Part shown: in pieces, positions 61,928 through 64,000 of the stretch
Numbering within the stretch: position 1 is the stretch's first letter
How the letters are laid out: every line of letters starts with the position of its first letter
Assembly (NCBI RefSeq): GCF_017254865.1
Contig: NZ_JAFKCV010000014.1
Span: 42,032-106,031, forward strand
Source of the DNA: Bowmanella dokdonensis
Lineage (GTDB): Bacteria > Pseudomonadota > Gammaproteobacteria > Enterobacterales > Alteromonadaceae
DNA: 64,000 bases
Direction of reading: 5' to 3'
The notes under the pieces: model-generated
Databases searched by the model: none
Told to the model about the DNA's origin: nothing
Seen by the model: only the letters and a program-made list of their open reading frames with translations
Program-made: the position numbers and the translations under genes

Positions 61928-63799
61928 ATGTACCAGAAAACCCTTATCAGCCTGGCGGTCGTCACCGCACTGAGTGCCTGTCAGCCCGCCCAGCAGAGCA
62001 GTGCCCCCAATACCACCGAGCAGACAGTAGCGGCCCAGACCCAAAGCATTTCTCCTGGCGCCCTGGTGGAGCAGCACACCCTGGCCTTTATGCAGTTGCA
62101 ACCGGCCCTGTCCACTATGCTGGATGTGCCCCAAGAGCAGGTCGGCGGCCCTTACAACGACAGACTGCCCGATTATTCCGCAGCCGGAATGCAGGAGGTG
62201 CAGAATCAGATGCAACAGGCGGCCGATGCCCTGGCCGCCATTGACAAAAGCACACTGGATGCTCCGACCCGCCAGCACCTGCAGATAGTTCAGGTGATTG
62301 AGCAGTATTTTGCCGGAGATGCTGATTTCGCCGCAGGCTATATCGATACCTGGGCCGGACATTTGCCCTATATTATCAATCAGATATCCGGCCCTCTCAT
62401 CGATATTCCCAAGCTGATGCAGGTACAGCAGCGTATCGCCAGTATGGACGACGCCCGGGCTTATCTGGACCGCCTGGCCGCATTGGAAACCATGACCGCA
62501 GAGGTGGTCAGTAAATTCAAGGCAGACGCTCAGGCCGGTGTGGTGCTGCCGAAAAAACTGGTGCCCGGGACCCTGAGCTTCTTCGACAGCTTCCTGTCCG
62601 CCGAGCCCGCAGGGCATCCGCTGGTAACGACCTTCGCCGAACGCCTTAACAAAGTGCAGGATTTATCCGACCAGCAACGTCAGGAGTTGGTCTCCAACGC
62701 CACTGCACTGGTAGCCGAACGCATTTACCCGGCATACCGGTCAGCCCGCCAGGCAGTGGTGGAGGCAGAAGTGCTGGCACCGAAAGGGGATGGTATATGG
62801 AGCCAGCCCGGCGGTAGCGACTTCTACCAGCACGCCATTCGTTATCTGGGCGACAGTGATTTGAGCGCAGAACAAATCCATCAGATTGGCCTGAGTGAGG
62901 TGGCCCGGATCAGTGCCGAGATGGATAAGATCCTCAAAGACAACGGCTACCAAGAGGGAACAGTAGGCCAGCGTATGGTAGCCCTGGCCGAGCAGCCCCA
63001 GTTCCTGTATGCCGATTCCGATGAAGGCCGGGCAGCCTTGCTGGCCAGCCTGAATGTAGAAATAGACAAGATCATGCAAAAGGCACCGGATCTTTACGCC
63101 ACCATGCCCAGCCAGGCAGTGGAGGTGCGTCGGATTCCGCCGGTGTCGGAAAAAGGCGAAGCGGGAGGTTTCTATACGCCGCCCTCACTGGATGGCACCA
63201 GACCCGGCATCTACTGGATTAACCTGCGCGATATGGCCGCCGTGCCGAGCTTTGGCCTGAAGACGCTGACCTATCATGAGGCCGTGCCCGGTCACCACTT
63301 CCAGATCGCCCTGAATATGGCTCAGCAGGATATTGGTCTGATGCGTCAGAATGCCCCGTTTAACGCCTTTGCCGAAGGCTGGGCACTGTATTCTGAACTG
63401 ACCGCCAAGGAAATTGGCATGTATGAGGATGATCCTTTCGGCGACCTGGGCCGCCTGCAGGCAGAGCTGTACCGGGCCGTCCGCTTGGTGGTGGATACCG
63501 GCCTGCATGCTAAGCAGTGGACCCGCGAACAGGCCATTGAATATTTCCATACCACCACCGGCACCGCAATGACCGATGTTGTGGCCGAAGTGGAACGTTA
63601 TATGGCGTGGCCGGGTCAGGCCCTGGGTTACAAGATGGGTATGCTGAAATTTGTCGAGTTACGTGACCTGGCACAACAGGAACTGGGCGATGCCTTTGAT
63701 ATCCGCGCTTTCCACGATCTGATCCTGCTGCCGGGCGCCCGCCCAATGAGCATTGTCGAGCAGGATGTACGGGAGTGGATTGAGCAGAATCGGGCTTGA
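61928..63799 (+). CDS. DUF885 family lipoprotein, putative metallopeptidase
   Basis: Protein of 623 residues with lipobox 'VVTALSAC' (Cys18). The DUF885 hallmark is intact: 'TYHEAVPGHHFQIALNM' (HExxxH zinc-type motif at about 451-457), followed by 'NAFAEGWALYSELTAKEIGMYEDDPFGDLGRLQAELYRAVRLVVDTGLHAKQWTREQAIEYF'-like helices and 'VERYMAWPGQALGYKMG' near the end. Such proteins are thought to be membrane-bound peptidases related to gluzincins, but few were tested. The stop codon overlaps the first bases of a heptamer tandem repeat that leads into an IS3 element. Confidence 0.88.
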   Translation: MYQKTLISLAVVTALSACQPAQQSSAPNTTEQTVAAQTQSISPGALVEQHTLAFMQLQPALSTMLDVPQEQVGGPYNDRLPDYSAAGMQEVQNQMQQAADALAAIDKSTLDAPTRQHLQIVQVIEQYFAGDADFAAGYIDTWAGHLPYIINQISGPLIDIPKLMQVQQRIASMDDARAYLDRLAALETMTAEVVSKFKADAQAGVVLPKKLVPGTLSFFDSFLSAEPAGHPLVTTFAERLNKVQDLSDQQRQELVSNATALVAERIYPAYRSARQAVVEAEVLAPKGDGIWSQPGGSDFYQHAIRYLGDSDLSAEQIHQIGLSEVARISAEMDKILKDNGYQEGTVGQRMVALAEQPQFLYADSDEGRAALLASLNVEIDKIMQKAPDLYATMPSQAVEVRRIPPVSEKGEAGGFYTPPSLDGTRPGIYWINLRDMAAVPSFGLKTLTYHEAVPGHHFQIALNMAQQDIGLMRQNAPFNAFAEGWALYSELTAKEIGMYEDDPFGDLGRLQAELYRAVRLVVDTGLHAKQWTREQAIEYFHTTTGTAMTDVVAEVERYMAWPGQALGYKMGMLKFVELRDLAQQELGDAFDIRAFHDLILLPGARPMSIVEQDVREWIEQNRA

Positions 63800-63866
63800 C
63801 GAGGGACGAGGGACGAGGGACGAGGGACGAGGGACGAGGGACGAGGGACGAGGGACGAGGGACGAG
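63798..63866. repeat. Tandem heptamer repeat (GACGAGG)n
   Basis: Sixty-nine bases of nearly ten exact copies of GACGAGG, starting inside the stop codon of the DUF885 gene and ending 7 bp before the IS3-family end. Seven is not a multiple of three, so copy-number change alters downstream frames, but no gene continues here. Minus-strand frames reading Ser-Leu-Val-Pro-Arg-Pro repeats are shadows. Confidence 0.95.
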
Positions 63867-63873
63867 CAAAAAG

Positions 63874-64000
63874 TGATCCGCCCCTGAAAAAGTAGACACC
63901 TTAATTCAAGAGGTAAGGTGTTTATGAAAGTCACCACAAAAAGACGTTATTCGATGGACTTCAAAATAGCCGCCGTGCAGAAGTCCATCTCTTCTCCTGA
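63874..64000 (+). mobile_element. Left end of an IS3-family insertion sequence (cut by window edge)
   Basis: Begins TGATCCGCCCCTGAAAAAG, a TG-starting terminal inverted repeat of the type seen in IS3-family elements (ending GTAGACACC). A short leader with AGAGGTAAGG leads into an OrfA-like start 50 bp in. The right end and the target duplication lie beyond the window. Confidence 0.8.
63924..64000 (+). CDS. IS3-family transposase OrfA, N-terminal part
   Basis: Reads 'MKVTTKRRYSMDFKIAAVQ' and continues open to the window edge (25 codons). The basic start followed by 'Y-S-x-x-F-K-x-x-A-V-Q' is the usual first helix of IS3-family OrfA, the DNA-binding part of the transposase. AGAGGTAAGG lies just upstream as ribosome site. 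The OrfA-OrfB frameshift region is not in view. Confidence 0.8.
   Translation, partial: MKVTTKRRYSMDFKIAAVQKSISSP

Noticed and set aside
63798..63866. Heptamer array considered as a CRISPR array
   Set aside because: Units are 7 bp with no spacers and there are no cas genes in the window.
63510..63937. Minus-strand frames with repeated Ser-Leu-Val-Pro-Arg-Pro
   Set aside because: Produced by translating the heptamer tandem repeat; no biological signal.

Overview
The window looks like chromosome from a marine gammaproteobacterium of the Alteromonadales (Alteromonadaceae-like). This is inferred from gene content: three TonB-dependent receptors, a complete alginate-use cluster, many secreted hydrolases and lipoproteins, an RND pump, and short palindromic mobile repeats of the kind common in that order. 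No rRNA, tRNA or CRISPR array was seen.

1-10.4 kb is a polysaccharide-utilisation locus for alginate. A TonB-dependent receptor (cut by the left edge) faces a minus-strand operon that reads, in transcription order, uronate reductase, PL6 alginate lyase, PL17 oligoalginate lyase, KdgF-like cupin, MFS uronate transporter, KDG kinase, KDPG aldolase. Together they can import alginate fragments, cut them to monomers, linearise and reduce the 4-deoxy keto-uronate to KDG, and feed pyruvate and glyceraldehyde-3-phosphate into central metabolism. No regulator is in view, but two palindromes lie upstream of the operon.

11-29 kb holds mostly single-gene units of the cell envelope: MltB-type lytic transglycosylase, a 963-residue secreted PKD/PASTA/dockerin protein, a small STAS-like protein, a periplasmic M24 peptidase, a membrane coiled-coil protein of unknown function, an amidohydrolase lipoprotein, a small beta-barrel, a DUF2891 protein, a PepSY/TonB-receptor pair and a long BNR-repeat protein ending at a clear terminator.

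29-44 kb holds an overlapping trio (DUF6058-like, ABM, NIPSNAP) divergent from an ArsR-type regulator, an AlkD-like protein, a chemoreceptor with its sensory part at the C-terminus, an alpha/beta hydrolase, a flavodoxin, a pcm plus unknown-gene pair, a coiled-coil protein, an FG-GAP beta-propeller, a large TonB receptor, and an alpha/beta hydrolase resembling animal MEST/PEG1. A decayed TPR pseudogene and a MITE (44888-45200) flank the glutaredoxin-MauE fusion gene.

45-64 kb holds signal peptidase I, a solute-binding lipoprotein with a Tat-exported HisC-like aminotransferase, a PAS-GGDEF cyclase, a reprolysin-like protease with duplicated C-terminal domains, a HExxH protein, a LysR regulator divergent from a complete RND tripartite pump, a second MITE (59987-60401), DUF3300 and DUF885 proteins, a heptamer tandem repeat and the left end of an IS3-family element cut by the right edge.

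No clearly new multi-gene system is proven. The best leads are the DUF6058/ABM/NIPSNAP/ArsR unit, the exported aminotransferase pair, the pcm-linked unknown gene, the MEST-like hydrolase, the PASTA/dockerin protein and the two structured MITEs.
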